Shown piece after piece: positions 55,601 through 58,600 of a DNA stretch of 64,000 nucleotides (positions are counted from its first letter, which is position 1; each line of letters begins with the position of its first letter). Both the position numbers and the translations under genes were made by a program. The DNA comes from Alentia gelatinosa (taxonomy: Eukaryota > Annelida > Polychaeta > Phyllodocida > Polynoidae). The stretch lies in NCBI GenBank assembly GCA_950022655.1, contig OX465579.1, positions 138,703,118-138,767,117 on the forward strand, in the 5' to 3' direction. The notes under the pieces are model-generated. The model saw only the letters and a list, made by a program, of their open reading frames with translations. It was not told the origin of the DNA and did no database searches.

Positions 55601-58600
55601 CAGGCTTGGACGCCGTCGGTGTTGATCAACAGGTCAGTCATAAAATAAATTTCATATCTGTAGTTATTTCAAATAATGCAGCCAGAATTCATAAATCTAT
55701 AAGGCATTTTGTATCGTCGTATCTTACGTGTCGTTTATACTTTGACATGATATCATATAGAAACATCATGAGCTACATCGCAATTACATTCCGTTAGAAA
55801 TGGGGATGAACCTTATGAAGAGTCACAGATACACCTGCAACTGCCATCTCGCAATCCGTTGATAAAAAAGCCATGTATGTCCGAAGATGTACCTACACAG
55901 GTTTGATATGAGAATAATACATTTTCCGATTTCTATTCTGCAGCCTATAGAGAACTACTCAGAATGGCGACTGTTCTACTTCATCTCGTTTTTGCTGCTT
56001 GTCGGTTTCTTTGTCCTGAACATGTTCGTTGGAGTGGTCGTCGAAAACTTCCACAAATGCCGGGAAAGCCAAGAACAAGAGGAGCGCGCTCGGCGCGCTG
56101 CCAAGCGGGCCAAAAAGCTGGACAAGAAGCGGCGAAGTATGGAAGATAACTCCTCGAGCTCTGAGAGTTTATCGGCTGGTGGGTACAGTGTTACTGAGTC
56201 TGGCGACGCTTGGAACAAGGCTCCTATATGGTTGGACGTGGTAACCAACGTCCCCTCCTATAGTACATAATTCTCCTCCTGTCTCTTTCCTGACTAACTA
56301 CATTCATGAGATGCTCACTTATAACACGAGCTACATTATATATGTAGCCAGTATCTCCTCGTACAATGATATTCTAATTAATTGAATAAGATTTTAGAAT
56401 CAACTATTAATTTTAAATCTTGAACTTCCTTCGAATTTCTGGTTTAAATACATTTTCAAAAGGAACTTGCTTTAATTGATATCACATAATTGATAACAAT
56501 TTTGCTGCTGATGTAGAATCTCTGTCAAACTGTGATTGCTCACTCGTTGACCATGTCACTTCCAGACGAAGATCTTCAAATAGGTATTACTGAATACCCA
56601 TTTTATCTGAACAAAATCTCTTAATCTATTGCTGCTGATTAATGTAATAATGCCTGTACATTATAACAGATATGCTTTCCAATGAATATGAAAATGCCTA
56701 AAAAATTTCGCGATATAGACGATTTCGCTGCATTATGATAGTACATCAGCCCGTTCATAATTTTACAAAATTTACCTATCTTGAAAGCCTTGTTACCAAT
56801 CGATCTTAATCAAGCCCTATCCTTCCATGTGTATTTGATATCGTATGCCCATTACTTTAGCTATGGTTGGTTCTGAATTCACCTTTTTTAATATCCATAG
56901 TCACAAACCCTTTGATATTTATGCATGTGCTTTATACGGTTTCCAACAAAGGGAAAGGTTGGCCGATATCAACATTAGTTCCCACCTTGAGTGCCGATGT
57001 TACTAATGTCCGTGGTTTAATTATTTATCCACTTTGCCATGACAAGCATATTTACACTTTTTGCGGATGTCTCATTGCTTGAACAACGCCAAAATGATTT
57101 AAACACCAAATCTTGGAAGAAGGGATGGGAAAGGGTGGGATTTTATTCATAAACTTGTCACATCTTTCATGTGAGAATTTTTGGCGTTGTGATTGCAACG
57201 ATAAGGCACTGTCCTTTGCGACAACTGTGGTGGGTTTCTTTGCAAGTTCTGTGCCCAGTTATGTTCAGTTGTATATAAGTTTCACCAAAACCAGATGCAT
57301 ACTAACAACAATATCAAATAACACTCTAGATAAGAAGTACACAAAATGGAAATGACACAAATATATCCCCAGGAAGTTCCTGACAACTGTATAATTTAGT
57401 TTTGAGCAGAAATCACCCTTGAGGTTAGCATCCTTCTCTAGGTAATAAAGCTGAGCTAATACAAATATCATTGATAATCCAAACGTGAATATGATTCAAC
57501 CCTATCCATTCTAAAGCAATCGTCCCATCTTCAACTATTTACACCATGAATTATACCCACATTTAGTACTTATTACATGCCAAATCACCGGGTAATTACT
57601 GAAGCTATGAAAGGACGTGGAATAAGATTAAAGATTCAGTAGAGAATGGCAAATCCAATGATGCGTTCCCGGTTTCATGGCTTGCATTCACTTTACCATG
57701 AAACTGACCGGTTAGTTCATCAAACTGTACAGTCTTCTATTTCATCTCTGTACAGATTATTCTCGAACTCCTTCAATCTCTGGTAACTTCATCATCTATC
57801 CCACTCATACTGTCCTTAACTCGGCTTCCTGTTTCTAACAGGAAGGATACTCCTAATAGGAAGATTACTGTTGTTGTGCAAGGCTGACTTCCTGTGTTAG
57901 TCCTGAATGCTAAGTCAATATTTACGAAGTGACTGAGGCATACTGACCACTAACAGCTTTCACCCATGGAACTCCCCACGCCAACCAATTAGTAATCTTT
58001 TTGCTTTTATTTCGCGACTATAGATATGAATGTCTATTTATATCCATCACATTAGAGAATCCCTTATCCATGAGCTGATGCAGTGCGCCGCCCCTACCCC
58101 CTCTACTTTTGTCATGTCCAGAACTTCTCCTTATTTATCAAGACTGTTGCTTGAACTCCCGACCCCTAATGCATCAAAAATGGATTCATTTCTGGATACT
58201 ACATGAAGTACCCCTGATTCTAATACTTAGAATTTGTGTCAAACAATGAGATCTGATGCCGTCACGTTCTTCTTCCTCTGTTTTCCGAGGTTGACAGCCT
58301 TTGAATTTCAGTTCTGCATAATGAGTGATCTCCGGCAAGAAAGAGAATAGAAATGAAACTTATTTTCGCATGGCCCATTACAATAGACCAGATAGAATCA
58401 CAAGACAAAATTGTTGTCTTTAACCTAGAATATCTGCCCGTAAAAGATCCGCCCGTATAACCATTTATAACTTAGTTGATTTTATCCCTTGAACCTATCT
58501 TCTCATCTGAAAACACGTGGGTTTAAAACCACGTTACATTGACTAAGAAGACAGAAAATATCTTAACTATGATGTCCCAGCTTTTATGCAATAGAAAATC

